A stretch of 64,000 nt of DNA from UBA9630 sp037137555 (GTDB lineage: Bacteria; Patescibacteriota; Minisyncoccia; Moranbacterales; UBA2206), in assembly GCA_037137555.1 (NCBI GenBank), contig JBAXKA010000001.1, forward strand, positions 10,494-74,493. Direction: 5' to 3'. The position numbers and the translations under genes were made by a program. Positions within the stretch are counted from its first letter, which is position 1. Each line of letters opens with the position of its first letter. The notes below the pieces were generated by a model that saw only the letters and a program-made list of their open reading frames with translations, was not told where the DNA came from and made no database searches. Positions 15,916 through 24,563 of the stretch are shown here, piece by piece.

Positions 15916-16755
15916 TTAAATCTTAAAAAAATTCTCTGCTGTTTTGTTTGTCATTTTTGCAATAATTTCTTCGCTTGAATTTTTTAGCTCAGCAATCTTT
16001 TGGGCTATATGCTTTATATAAATCGGCTCATTTCTTTTTCCACGCCTTGGTACTGGTGCCAGATAAGGGCAATCAGTTTCGAGCATAATTTTCTCAAGTG
16101 GAATTTTCCTAATCACATCAAAAATTTCCGCATTTGATTTATTATAAGTGATATTGCCGGAAAAAGAAAATATAAAATTTTTTCTTGCTAATATTTTTTT
16201 TGTAAAATTTAATCGTCCACCAAAACTATGCCAGACAAAATTTAACTCTGGAAATTGAGAAATAATCTCAAAAATATCACAATAAGCGTCATCAGACTCG
16301 CGATAAATATCCACTATTTCTGGTCGTGATCCACGACAATGCAAAATTACTGGCAACTTTAATGCTCTGGCAAATTCTAATTGCAGTATAAAACCTTTTT
16401 TTTGTAATTCTTTTTGTTCGTCTGAAATTAAATTTCCATCTGGCATAAAATAATCCAAACCAATCTCGCCAATCGCTCTGATTTTTTTACTAGAAGATAA
16501 CGCTTTAAACTCAGCAATTTTATCAAAACTTTTTTCGCCATATTGCATAAAATAATGCGGATGCAGTCCGATCGAACAAAAAATATTTTCATATTTTTCA
16601 GCTAGTGCCACCGAACGAACACTGCTACCAAAGCTTGCGCCAATATTTATTATTTTTTTTATGCCACCAGAAAAAGCCCGCGAGATCACTTCATCACGAT
16701 CTGCGTCAAATTGTTTGTCATCAAGATGGGCATGGGTTTCGATTAGCATAATCAC
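15916..16755 (-). CDS. tatD: TatD family metal-dependent deoxyribonuclease
   Basis: A 279-residue amidohydrolase-fold nuclease. It carries the metal-binding H-A-H-L-D at the N terminus, G-L-H-P-H, R-A-I-G-E-I-G-L-D-Y, P-V-I-L-H-C-R-G-S, W-H-S-F-G-G and the late E-T-D-C-P-Y-L-A-P-V-P-R-R-G-K-R-N-E-P. These are all the usual TatD/YcfH blocks. It acts on DNA 3' ends during repair and turnover. The gene begins inside the metG stop region (4-bp overlap), the same metG-tatD pairing seen in many bacteria. The first codons M-I-M leave two possible starts (16755 or 16749). Confidence 0.93.
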   Translation of the reverse strand: MIMLIETHAHLDDKQFDADRDEVISRAFSGGIKKIINIGASFGSSVRSVALAEKYENIFCSIGLHPHYFMQYGEKSFDKIAEFKALSSSKKIRAIGEIGLDYFMPDGNLISDEQKELQKKGFILQLEFARALKLPVILHCRGSRPEIVDIYRESDDAYCDIFEIISQFPELNFVWHSFGGRLNFTKKILARKNFIFSFSGNITYNKSNAEIFDVIRKIPLEKIMLETDCPYLAPVPRRGKRNEPIYIKHIAQKIAELKNSSEEIIAKMTNKTAENFFKI

Positions 16756-18185
16756 TTAATCCTCCCAAACAAAACCGCATCCAGCTTTTTTGTCTCAAGG
16801 GCTTTTTTAATTTTCTCGGAAGTTTCTGGCAAAAACGGTTTTAAATATTCTGAAATTACAAATAAATTATTCGCCAACTCGCTCATGACTTTTTCAAATT
16901 CGCTAATATTATTTTTTACAAGTTCCCAGGGTTTTTTCTCTTGCATTTTTTGATTGCTATCTCTAACTATATTTTTTATCAATTCTAACGCCTGATCTAA
17001 TTCCATCGTTTCGATTAATTGGCAAAGTGCATTATTTGAAATTATTTTTGATTCGTTGGTCGGTAACTCAAATTTTAAACTGCTTTTTTCAAAAAGTTTT
17101 ATTACTCGCGAAACTAAATTTCCCAAACCATTGGCTAAATCAGCATTATATCTTTCTGTTAATTTTTCCCAAGTAATATCAAAATCCTCACCAAAATTTG
17201 CTCCGACCAAAAGCAAATAACGCGTAGCATCAGTTCCAAATTTCTCCACCATTTCATACGGCAAAATTACATTGCCCAAAGATTTGCTCATCTTTTTCCC
17301 ATCAACTATAATAAAACCATTTACAAAAATTTGTTTAGACTTTGGCAACTTGGCCGACATTAACATTGCTTGCCACATCGCTGATTGTTGACGCAAATTA
17401 TCTTTGCCACATATCTGCACGACCGGCCAAAATTTTTCAAAATTCTCTAAATTATTTGGCCAACCTAAGGATGAAATATAATTCACAAGCGCATCAAACC
17501 AAACATATATCACATGATTATCATCACCGGGCACTGGCACGCCCCAAGCCATTTTGCTTTTAAGTCGAGAAATACTAAAATCTTCAAGTCCTCGCTCCAC
17601 AAAACTTCGCACCTCCTTCATTTTTTTTTGTGGCAAAACAAAATCTGGATTATTTTTATATAATTCTAAAAGTTTTTCTTGATAGGCCGAAAAACGAAAA
17701 AAATAATTTTCCTCTTCAATGGTTTCAATCTCCATATTGGGATGATCGGGACATTTTCCTTTTATCAATTCTGAATCCGTTTTTTCCAATTCACATCCAA
17801 CGCAATATTTTATTTTATACTTTTTTTTATAAATATCGCCATTTTTCTCGCAAAGTTGCCAAAAAGTTTGCACCGCTTTAACATGTTCAATATCCGTAGT
17901 TCTCACAAAATTATCATAACTCAAATCAAGCGCTTGTTTTAATTTATTAAATTCCGGCACGATATTATCGCAATATGCTTGCATATCCAGCTTAAGTTCT
18001 TTCGCTTTTTGATAAATCTTTTGTCCATGCTCATCTGTTCCAGTATTAAAAAAAACTACATCGCCTATTTCCCGATGATACCTTGCCAAAACATCTGCTT
18101 CAACAATCTCCATTGCAAAACCAATGTGCGGTTTAGCATTAACATAAGGCAATGTTGTTGTTATATAAAAGTTATTTTTTGGCAT
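16752..18185 (-). CDS. metG: Methionyl-tRNA synthetase
   Basis: A class I aminoacyl-tRNA synthetase charging tRNA-Met. The HIGH-type motif is K-P-H-I-G-F-A-M-E and the KMSKS loop is G-K-K-M-S-K-S-L-G-N. A zinc-binding insert, C-V-G-C-E-L followed by K-C-P-D-H-P, lies in the connective peptide. The anticodon-recognition region F-D-A-L-V-N-Y-I-S and the helical C-terminal domain are present. At 477 residues it ends after the anticodon domain and lacks the C-terminal EMAP/OB dimerisation domain found in longer MetRS forms. It sits in a compact operon with rsmI upstream (18 bp) and tatD downstream. Confidence 0.95.
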   Translation of the reverse strand: MPKNNFYITTTLPYVNAKPHIGFAMEIVEADVLARYHREIGDVVFFNTGTDEHGQKIYQKAKELKLDMQAYCDNIVPEFNKLKQALDLSYDNFVRTTDIEHVKAVQTFWQLCEKNGDIYKKKYKIKYCVGCELEKTDSELIKGKCPDHPNMEIETIEEENYFFRFSAYQEKLLELYKNNPDFVLPQKKMKEVRSFVERGLEDFSISRLKSKMAWGVPVPGDDNHVIYVWFDALVNYISSLGWPNNLENFEKFWPVVQICGKDNLRQQSAMWQAMLMSAKLPKSKQIFVNGFIIVDGKKMSKSLGNVILPYEMVEKFGTDATRYLLLVGANFGEDFDITWEKLTERYNADLANGLGNLVSRVIKLFEKSSLKFELPTNESKIISNNALCQLIETMELDQALELIKNIVRDSNQKMQEKKPWELVKNNISEFEKVMSELANNLFVISEYLKPFLPETSEKIKKALETKKLDAVLFGRIK

Positions 18186-18202
18186 ATTTTTTATAAAAAA
18201 AT

Positions 18203-18895
18203 CTAATAAGCTACCACCACAAATTCCCCTTTAATTTTATCTTTATTTTCCATAAAATAATTCAAAACTTGCGAGACATCTCCTCGCACAATTTCTTCAA
18301 ACATTTTTGTCAGCTCGCGTCCGAGAATTATTTTTTTATCTGGTGCGAGACTTTTCAAAAGTTCTAAATTTTTAATAACCCGATGCGGTGATTCGAAATA
18401 ACTGACAGGATATTTTTGTGCCACAACTTCCTTGAAAAAAGTTTCTCGCCCTTTTTTATGTGGCGGAAATCCCAGAAAAATAAACTTCGTCAAATCAATT
18501 CCTGCAATACTAATCATTGCTCCCAATGCTGAAGCTCCAGGAATCGGAACCACTATTATATTATTTTCATAGGCAGTTGCCACCATTTGTTTTCCCGGAT
18601 CAGATATGCCGGGAGTTCCCGCATCACTAACTAGCGCCACATTTTTTCCCATTTTTAATTCTTCTATAAAATATTCCAATCGTGGTGCCGGCTTCACCGC
18701 TCCGCCTGTTTTTTGCATTTGATAAAAAGGCACCGCCTTAGTTGCAATAGCATAATGATTCAACAGTTTTTTAGTTACTCGCGTATCTTCGCAAATAACA
18801 AAATCTACATTTTTCAATGTTTCAATGGCACGAATAGTCATGTCGCCTAAGTTGCCAATCGGTGTGGCGATAATATATAATATTCCATTATTCAT
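18203..18895 (-). CDS. rsmI: 16S rRNA (cytidine-1402-2'-O)-methyltransferase
   Basis: A SAM-dependent ribose methyltransferase that modifies C1402 in the decoding centre. It has the tetrapyrrole-methylase fold. Conserved blocks are L-Y-I-I-A-T-P-I-G-N-L-G-D-M-T-I-R-A, then V-I-C-E-D-T-R-V-T, A-L-V-S-D-A-G-T-P-G-I-S-D-P-G, V-P-I-P-G-A-S-A, and F-L-G-F-P-P-H-K-K-G-R. The 230 residues are shorter than the ~280 of E. coli because the small C-terminal domain is missing. It is the first gene of the rsmI-metG-tatD-rmlA-like run. Confidence 0.94.
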   Translation of the reverse strand: MNNGILYIIATPIGNLGDMTIRAIETLKNVDFVICEDTRVTKKLLNHYAIATKAVPFYQMQKTGGAVKPAPRLEYFIEELKMGKNVALVSDAGTPGISDPGKQMVATAYENNIIVVPIPGASALGAMISIAGIDLTKFIFLGFPPHKKGRETFFKEVVAQKYPVSYFESPHRVIKNLELLKSLAPDKKIILGRELTKMFEEIVRGDVSQVLNYFMENKDKIKGEFVVVAY

Positions 18896-18935
18896 AATTC
18901 AAGCTTAGCCTAAATAGATTTTTTTTTCAAGCCCC

Positions 18936-18964
18936 TTGACAAAACTAGTATTTAGATATATGTT
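18936..18964 (+). promoter_or_regulatory. Promoter of the secreted-protein gene
   Basis: TTGACA (18936-18941), 17 bp, TATGTT (18959-18964). It is divergent from rsmI. Confidence 0.6.
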
Positions 18965-18967
18965 ATC

Positions 18968-19132
18968 AGGTCAATTCGTTCTTTTTAAAAAAGAATAAAT
19001 TTAGTGATTTGCCACAGCAGATAGGTTTTTGATCGATAAAAAGATAAAAACTTTTCTGCTGTGGCGAAACCATATCACAAATATCGGCCAAGTCCAACAG
19101 TATTTTTTTTTTAGCAAAAAAAGGAGAACAAC
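18968..19132 (+). promoter_or_regulatory. Structured 5' leader of the secreted-protein gene
   Basis: The ~165-nt untranslated region contains a perfect 10-bp inverted repeat GCCACAGCAG (19011-19020) / CTGCTGTGGC (19056-19065) enclosing 35 nt. The enclosed part is itself nearly self-complementary (TTTTTGATCGATAAAAA). A weaker hairpin, TTCTTTTT/AAAAAGAA, precedes it. A good Shine-Dalgarno site AAAAGGAGA follows just before the start. No known riboswitch class was recognised. Confidence 0.55.
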
Positions 19133-19672
19133 ATGAAAAATTTAGTAGCAGTATTTTTTTGTTTGTTGGCAATGGTATTTGTTCCAGCTTTTGCTGGATC
19201 AAGTGAAAATCAAATGTGGGTCAGCACCCACAATTACTCCTACACCCAAATGGAAATGCCCTCAGGCATTTCCATGACAGCGGAAATGACCGCTACGGAA
19301 TTTGTGATGACTATTCGTGGTGTGGATAGTCTCACGACTTACTTAAGGTTGAATTTGCCAACCGGAACTTCGTCAGTGGCATCTCCCGGAGGTCCGCAAA
19401 CGATCGCTAGGCGCTACGGTTATATCGACGCAGCAGGAAAGTTTAAAAAAAATTCCGCAGGAGATTGGGAAATCTCCGTGCCGAAAGTAGTGTTATGCCA
19501 AGACAAATCTATCAATGCTTTCTTTCCCGCATTGATGATGTATGATGAAAAAAATCCATCTCAGCAAACGGAGGTGGAATTGTATCCCAACTCGGAATAT
19601 TTTAAGTTGGGCAATGGCCTGAAGACTGGCATCGTAAATCATGGCATGGCCATGATGGTCGATTGCCAGTAA
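19133..19672 (+). CDS. Secreted protein of unknown function
   Basis: I do not recognise this 179-residue protein. It begins with a clear Sec signal peptide (M-K-N-L-V-A-V, hydrophobic core, cleavage near P-A-F-A at residue 21). The mature ~158 residues are rich in Met, Ser and Thr, with beta-strand-like stretches such as E-F-V-M-T-I-R-G-V and L-T-T-Y-L-R-L-N-L-P-T-G. Only two Cys remain (in V-L-C-Q-D and V-D-C-Q), placed to form a disulfide. The gene has its own promoter, a structured leader, an AAGGAG ribosome site and a strong terminator. It is visibly richer in G and C than its neighbours. It is probably periplasmic or cell-surface. Confidence 0.8.
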   Translation: MKNLVAVFFCLLAMVFVPAFAGSSENQMWVSTHNYSYTQMEMPSGISMTAEMTATEFVMTIRGVDSLTTYLRLNLPTGTSSVASPGGPQTIARRYGYIDAAGKFKKNSAGDWEISVPKVVLCQDKSINAFFPALMMYDEKNPSQQTEVELYPNSEYFKLGNGLKTGIVNHGMAMMVDCQ

Positions 19673-19688
19673 CTCTTAACAACCAACC

Positions 19689-19724
19689 CCGCCTGACATA
19701 AATTTTATGTCAGGCGGTTTTTTA
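19689..19724 (+). terminator. Terminator after the secreted-protein gene
   Basis: The long perfect stem CCGCCTGACATAAA / TTTATGTCAGGCGG is followed by TTTTTTATT. Confidence 0.92.
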
Positions 19725-19819
19725 TTGCCAAATACTATTGCAATAATGTATAGTATATTTATTCTATCAAGTTTAAAATTTAAATTTTAATTTTTAAAAA
19801 ATACTCTCATCAAACTCTT

Positions 19820-20296
19820 ATGATTCTTGCAACCCACGCTCTCACCGGTGCTGTTATTGGAAAAAATATTGATAACCCTTGGCTTATTATTATTTTAGCG
19901 TTAACTATTCATTTTATTATGGACAGTTTTCGCCATGGAGAATATTTTGATGATCGCACAGCTTCAATTAAAACGACTTGGTGGAAAGTGGCACTTGATT
20001 TATTTTTTGCTTTTTCTGTTCTCCTCTCTGCTTTTTATTTCCAGCAATTTAATTTTGAAAAAACATATCACATTCTATTGGGCTCTTTCTTTTCTATGTT
20101 TCCTGATCTCTTAACTGTTTTTTATTGGAAATTTCATTTTAAATTTCTGGAAAAAATTAAAACCTTTCATTCTTTTTGTCATAGATATACTCGCTTTCCC
20201 AAATATTCCCCCGAACGAATGTGGACAGTTCGTAATGCCATTAATGATATTTTAATTTCCAGCGTTGCTATTATTATGCTTTTCTTTTTTCTATAA
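19820..20296 (+). CDS. Small membrane protein, putative metal-dependent hydrolase (DUF457/YdjM-like)
   Basis: A 158-residue integral membrane protein with about four hydrophobic segments. It has a conserved-looking set of polar residues in or near them: A-T-H-A-L-T-G-A, then H-F-I-M-D-S-F-R-H-G, F-P-D-L-L-T and F-H-S-F-C-H-R. This pattern of His and Asp at membrane edges resembles membrane-bound metal-dependent hydrolases of the YdjM/DUF457 group, though the match is by motif only. A possible -10 (TATAGT, ~19749-19754) lies upstream. It converges with the AI-2E transporter gene, overlapping its 3' end by 23 bp. Confidence 0.65.
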   Translation: MILATHALTGAVIGKNIDNPWLIIILALTIHFIMDSFRHGEYFDDRTASIKTTWWKVALDLFFAFSVLLSAFYFQQFNFEKTYHILLGSFFSMFPDLLTVFYWKFHFKFLEKIKTFHSFCHRYTRFPKYSPERMWTVRNAINDILISSVAIIMLFFFL

Positions 20297-21296
20297 AATC
20301 ATTTACTGCAAGACTGATAGCTGTCGCAACGGGAATGGCCAAGATCGATCCCATCACGCCACCCAAACGAAGTCCCACCAAAAGAGCAATAATTGTTGTA
20401 ACAGGATTTAGTCCGACGGCTTTTTTCATCACCTGAGGAACAATTAAATTATTTTCTAGCTGTTGTGCAATTAAATAAACTAATAATGCCAAAAATCCGG
20501 TTGTAGGAGAAATTAAAAATCCCAAAATAACACCAGGCACCGCGGAAATTATTGGTCCGATATAGGGAACGATTTCCATTACTCCGGCAAAAATTGCCAA
20601 AATTAAAGCATACGGAACGCCAACCAAATAAAGTCCAATTGCATCAAGCACGAAAATCATTAACATTAAAAATAGTTGTCCGAGCATCCACTTGCCAATT
20701 TTTTCCTTAATTCGCGTAGTCAAGTCCGCTGCATAAACTTTATATTTATCTGGCGTAACAGAAACAATAAATTTTTTAATGCCACTTTCTTCTACTGTCA
20801 TATAAAAGGCTAAAGAAAAAACCACTACGATAGAAATAAAACCAGAAAAAACACTGGCTGTTTTGGAAAAAATACTTCCTGATAGGCTTGTTATTGACCC
20901 AGTAAAGTTATCTGCCAATTGTTGTAAGTCGAGATTGATATTTTTACTCACAAAAAAATCTTTCAAATGTGCAAATGAAGCTTCGCCTGTTTGAAAATAT
21001 CTAGGAAAATTCTGAGAAAAATCTTGAAACTGGGCAATCATTGGTGGAAAAAGAAATGAAATAGCCAGGCCAATTGCTAAAAATAATAATAAAAATAATC
21101 CCAACACACCAACTGTTCGGGGAATTTTTTTTGTTTGTAACCAATCAACTAGCGGATCCATCGCTGAAGTAATAATCACAGCGATAACTACCAAGGCAAT
21201 CACATCTAACACGAGATACAAAAACCAGATTGCCAGAAGAACAAAAATAGTTCTGAAAACTATGCCAGTGGAAATTTCGATTTCATTTTTTTGCAT
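20274..21296 (-). CDS. AI-2E/PerM family membrane transporter
   Basis: A 340-residue polytopic membrane protein of the AI-2E exporter-like (PerM/YdiK) superfamily. Typical features are the two N-terminal segments around V-I-I-T-S-A-M-D-P-L-V-D-W-L, a long soluble loop, and then the cluster G-V-M-E-I-V-P-Y-I-G-P-I-I-S-A-V-P and P-Q-V-M-K-K-A-V-G-L-N-P-V. Members move small molecules or act as Na+/H+ antiporters, so the substrate is unknown. It starts 19 bp after the M16 peptidase stop, so the two are probably one transcript. Confidence 0.9.
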   Translation of the reverse strand: MQKNEIEISTGIVFRTIFVLLAIWFLYLVLDVIALVVIAVIITSAMDPLVDWLQTKKIPRTVGVLGLFLLLFLAIGLAISFLFPPMIAQFQDFSQNFPRYFQTGEASFAHLKDFFVSKNINLDLQQLADNFTGSITSLSGSIFSKTASVFSGFISIVVVFSLAFYMTVEESGIKKFIVSVTPDKYKVYAADLTTRIKEKIGKWMLGQLFLMLMIFVLDAIGLYLVGVPYALILAIFAGVMEIVPYIGPIISAVPGVILGFLISPTTGFLALLVYLIAQQLENNLIVPQVMKKAVGLNPVTTIIALLVGLRLGGVMGSILAIPVATAISLAVNDFIEKRKA

Positions 21297-21315
21297 ATAT
21301 TTTATTATTAAATGC

Positions 21316-22584
21316 TTAGATACTCAATAATTTTTGTAACTTATCGCTATTTTTATGCGGACCAATAATAGCTAAATTTAATTTTTTGTTTTGAAAAATA
21401 TCTTTGGCAACTACTAGAATATCCTCAATTTTCACTTGATCAATTCGTGCAAAAATTTCCGCTCTTTTTAAGATTTCTTTTCGTGCCAATTCTTGACCGA
21501 TAAAAAACATCGCTACTTCGTCTGAGGCTTCCATGCCCATCACCATTTTGCCTTTAATATAATTCTTAGCTTTTTGCAATTCTTTTTCTGTCACTTTTTC
21601 CGTGGCCATTTTCTGATATTCAGCCAGAATAGTTTTCAAAGCCAGTGCCAGATTTTTATGTTCCACTCCAGCTTGTGTAGCGAGATAACCACATTCTTCA
21701 AATGATTCCGTGTTTGTTCTGACATAATAGGCCAAGCCTCTTTTTTCTCGCACTTCCATAAATAATCGACTGGACATATTACCACCTAAAATAATAGAAA
21801 GCAAGGAAAGTGCAAAACGCTTTTCGCTATATAAATCATACGCTCGCACTCCAAGCACAAGTTGCGTTTGATCGGTTTTTTTAAATTTAATTTTTAGGGC
21901 CGGCGTTTTTTGTTTTTCCACGACTTTTTTAATTTCTGGTTTTTTGCCGTCTGACATTTCCTGAAAATATTTTTTAACTTGCTCAACGATTTTTTTTTCG
22001 TCAAACTTCCCTGCCACACAAATTACTGTGTCATTTGCCAAATAAAACCGCTTGAGATATTTCAAAAAATCTGCCCGCTTAAAATTGTTAATTGTTTTTT
22101 TATAACCAATAATATCTCTCCCCAAATTATTTTCCGGATAAAGCAAGTTTTCAAAAACATCACCCACACTACGCATCGGCATATCTTCATACATATTCAA
22201 TTCTTGAATAATTGTTCCTCGTTCTTTTTCTACTTCTGTTTCTTCGATTTTAGAATGCAAATACATATCCGCCACCACATCCAGTGCCACATTAATATGA
22301 TTAGCATCGACTTTTACATAATAACCAGTTGAATCCTTGGAAGTAAACGCATTAAACTCTCCACCAATCGCATCAAGTTCTTCAGAAATAGCCAAAGCTG
22401 TTGGTCGTTTTTCCGTGCCCTTAAAAAACATATGTTCAATAAAATGTGAAAGTCCCGCCTCTTTTTCATTTTCATAGCGACTACCAACACCAACCATTGC
22501 CACCACCGTTACTGTTTGCGTTTCAGCCATTGGCACTGTGATAATTCGCAGACCATTTTTTAGTTCTAGTTTTTTGTAATTCAT
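21316..22584 (-). CDS. M16 family zinc peptidase
   Basis: A 422-residue insulinase/processing-peptidase-like enzyme. The inverted zinc motif H47-F-I-E50-H51 is followed 76 residues later by the third ligand Glu128 in T-I-I-Q-E-L-N-M-Y-E-D-M-P, exactly the M16 spacing. The C-terminal half has the family's substrate-binding region, including L-F-M-E-V-R-E-K-R-G-L-A-Y-Y-V. It has no signal peptide, so it is cytoplasmic. Family members (PqqL, YmxG) degrade or process peptides. Confidence 0.94.
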   Translation of the reverse strand: MNYKKLELKNGLRIITVPMAETQTVTVVAMVGVGSRYENEKEAGLSHFIEHMFFKGTEKRPTALAISEELDAIGGEFNAFTSKDSTGYYVKVDANHINVALDVVADMYLHSKIEETEVEKERGTIIQELNMYEDMPMRSVGDVFENLLYPENNLGRDIIGYKKTINNFKRADFLKYLKRFYLANDTVICVAGKFDEKKIVEQVKKYFQEMSDGKKPEIKKVVEKQKTPALKIKFKKTDQTQLVLGVRAYDLYSEKRFALSLLSIILGGNMSSRLFMEVREKRGLAYYVRTNTESFEECGYLATQAGVEHKNLALALKTILAEYQKMATEKVTEKELQKAKNYIKGKMVMGMEASDEVAMFFIGQELARKEILKRAEIFARIDQVKIEDILVVAKDIFQNKKLNLAIIGPHKNSDKLQKLLSI

Positions 22585-22643
22585 AAGCTGTAATTTTTTT
22601 ATAATTAAATTTTTTCAATAAACTATTTCATGTATCCGCAAAA

Positions 22644-23405
22644 TTATGCCAAAATCGTATTTATAATTTGCAAAATATCATGTTTATGATTAACAGACAA
22701 GGTGCCAAACATTTTTAGCATTTCTAAAAAAACCTTGATATTGTTTTTTGTTATTTCAAAATGGGCGATTTCTTTTGTTTTGGCAGTTCGTCCAATTAAA
22801 TTGATTTCCGTTTTTAGCTCTGTAATGGGAAAACATAAATATAACATCGGTTGCGTGCCGACTGCATATTGTTTTTCAGTAATTTTTATCTCGGTAACTA
22901 TTTCATATCCATTGAATTTGTGAATTAAAAGAGGATATTTGACCTGAGTATACTCAAAATCAAATCCATTTATATTTCTTGCTACTGGATGACTACGATC
23001 AATTTGCAATTCAGAATTATTATCAATTAAATCATTGTTTTGTATCGAATTAAGATAATTAATAACATTCTCTAGATCTTTTCTAGATATAATACCCCAC
23101 TTAAAAAAATACCAAATGTATTCCGATAATTCATAAAGTGCTTTAATCTTTCCATTTGCTCCAATAAATTCCGTGTCTGGCAATGATGATTCTGCAAGCT
23201 TTTCAACTTCCTTTTTAACAACATCATAACCGATTTGCCATTCGACATAATTACTCAAAACAAACCCATCGCGTCTAGTTGCAACTGGCGTTCCATACTC
23301 ATTTAAAATTGAACGATTTTTAACGCGAATTTTCCCACTAACAGTAGTTAATAAAATTGGCACTTCAATCTTATGTTCTTGTTCTTTAATTAAAATTTTT
23401 GGCAT
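22644..23405 (-). CDS. Probable PabI-type restriction enzyme (DNA glycosylase family)
   Basis: A 253-residue protein immediately downstream of, and overlapping by 20 bp, an adenine methyltransferase gene, a classic restriction-modification layout. The spacing of key residues fits my memory of R.PabI, which excises adenine from GTAC rather than hydrolysing the backbone: R27 in K-I-R-V, E55 and Y60 in Y-V-E-W-Q-I-G-Y (E to Y +5), K174 in E-I-K-I-T-E-K-Q, and H240..D243 in H-K-H-D near the C terminus. The block K-Q-Y-A-V-G-T-Q-P-M-L-Y is probably also family-specific. I chose ATG 23405, preceded by TTAGGTG, over the GTG at 23414. If this family match is wrong, it is still likely to be a type II restriction enzyme. 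Confidence 0.6.
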   Translation of the reverse strand: MPKILIKEQEHKIEVPILLTTVSGKIRVKNRSILNEYGTPVATRRDGFVLSNYVEWQIGYDVVKKEVEKLAESSLPDTEFIGANGKIKALYELSEYIWYFFKWGIISRKDLENVINYLNSIQNNDLIDNNSELQIDRSHPVARNINGFDFEYTQVKYPLLIHKFNGYEIVTEIKITEKQYAVGTQPMLYLCFPITELKTEINLIGRTAKTKEIAHFEITKNNIKVFLEMLKMFGTLSVNHKHDILQIINTILA

Positions 23406-24552
23406 ATTTTTCACCTAATTTACTTCCTAATAATTCCCTAAAATAATTATCTATTTTTAGCTTAGCATTAGGAATTTCTCTAAATTTAAATTTATTTTTT
23501 AAAACTGGATTTGTGTGAACACTCTGTGCAATAAAACATTCCTTTATATCATTGAATTTTTCATTATCAATTATTATATCACAATTTCCAATAAAATATG
23601 GCATTTTATCTGCGTATTGCTTAAAGATATCAATATAACAATAATAGGGAAGTTTTTCCATTAATATATAAACTGTATTATAAGTATCAGAATCAATAAA
23701 AGTGCGATTGCGCTTAAGTGCGTTTATATCTCTCAATGTCCAAAATTTTGCGACTGGTTTATCGTTTTTATTTAAGTATTTTTTGTTCGGATATTTTTGA
23801 ACATAATTAACTATGGTATCAAAATCTTTTAATCGAAAAATACCATCATCTTTTATTTTAAATTTATAATTTTGAATATAATCATATGTCATTCCGTCCT
23901 GATCCTTTTTATAGAAAGCTACCAAGATAGGAAAGGCCATGCCTCGAGAGGTGCTGGAAAACTCATGACTACTTATAATCATTCCGTCAATCAATTTATA
24001 ATTTCTAGAAAATTTTGAAAGTAACGAAAAATTCGCTTTTTTAATAAGATATGACAACGGATGCAAAACACAAACATAATCCGCTCGAAGCTTATTATAA
24101 GACAGTAAAAATGACATTCCCAAATCGCGAGTCTTTATATCAAAATCAGTTTTATCTTGAAGTGAACCATCTTTTATGGAATTACGGATTATAGACATAG
24201 TATCATTGTATGGCGGATTACCAATAACTATAAGTTTTTCATCATTTTCAATTGTTAGATTTTTACGGCAAACATTCAAGAGTGAATTTTGGCAAATATA
24301 ATCGATAGTATCAATTGTTTTCTTCGCTTCAAAAATAGCATCTTGATCTATATCTGCACCAACCAATCTTTTTGCAATATTTTTTTTTACCAAAAATGAA
24401 CCATACCCGCAAGACGAATCTAGAATTGTAAAATCTTTTATATCCTTAATATTCTTTTGCAAAATAAGATAGGCCAAATCAACGATAGTCTCTGGCGTAT
24501 AATAAGAGCCAAGATTGACAGTGTCTATATGATTTAAATGTTTTTGATCCAT
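23386..24552 (-). CDS. N6-adenine DNA methyltransferase of a type II R-M system
   Basis: A 388-residue methyltransferase. It opens with G-S-Y-Y-T-P-E-T-I-V-D near residue 15, the usual start of type II adenine methylases. The SAM motif I is D45-S-S-C-G-Y-G-S-F and catalytic motif IV is N-P-P-Y (112-115). The C-terminal ~200 residues should be the target-recognition region. Its 3' end overlaps the candidate PabI-like nuclease gene, so the pair is translationally coupled, with the methylase made first. If the nuclease is PabI-like, the expected target is GTAC. Confidence 0.85.
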   Translation of the reverse strand: MDQKHLNHIDTVNLGSYYTPETIVDLAYLILQKNIKDIKDFTILDSSCGYGSFLVKKNIAKRLVGADIDQDAIFEAKKTIDTIDYICQNSLLNVCRKNLTIENDEKLIVIGNPPYNDTMSIIRNSIKDGSLQDKTDFDIKTRDLGMSFLLSYNKLRADYVCVLHPLSYLIKKANFSLLSKFSRNYKLIDGMIISSHEFSSTSRGMAFPILVAFYKKDQDGMTYDYIQNYKFKIKDDGIFRLKDFDTIVNYVQKYPNKKYLNKNDKPVAKFWTLRDINALKRNRTFIDSDTYNTVYILMEKLPYYCYIDIFKQYADKMPYFIGNCDIIIDNEKFNDIKECFIAQSVHTNPVLKNKFKFREIPNAKLKIDNYFRELLGSKLGEKYAKNFN

Positions 24553-24563
24553 ACTTATAATTT

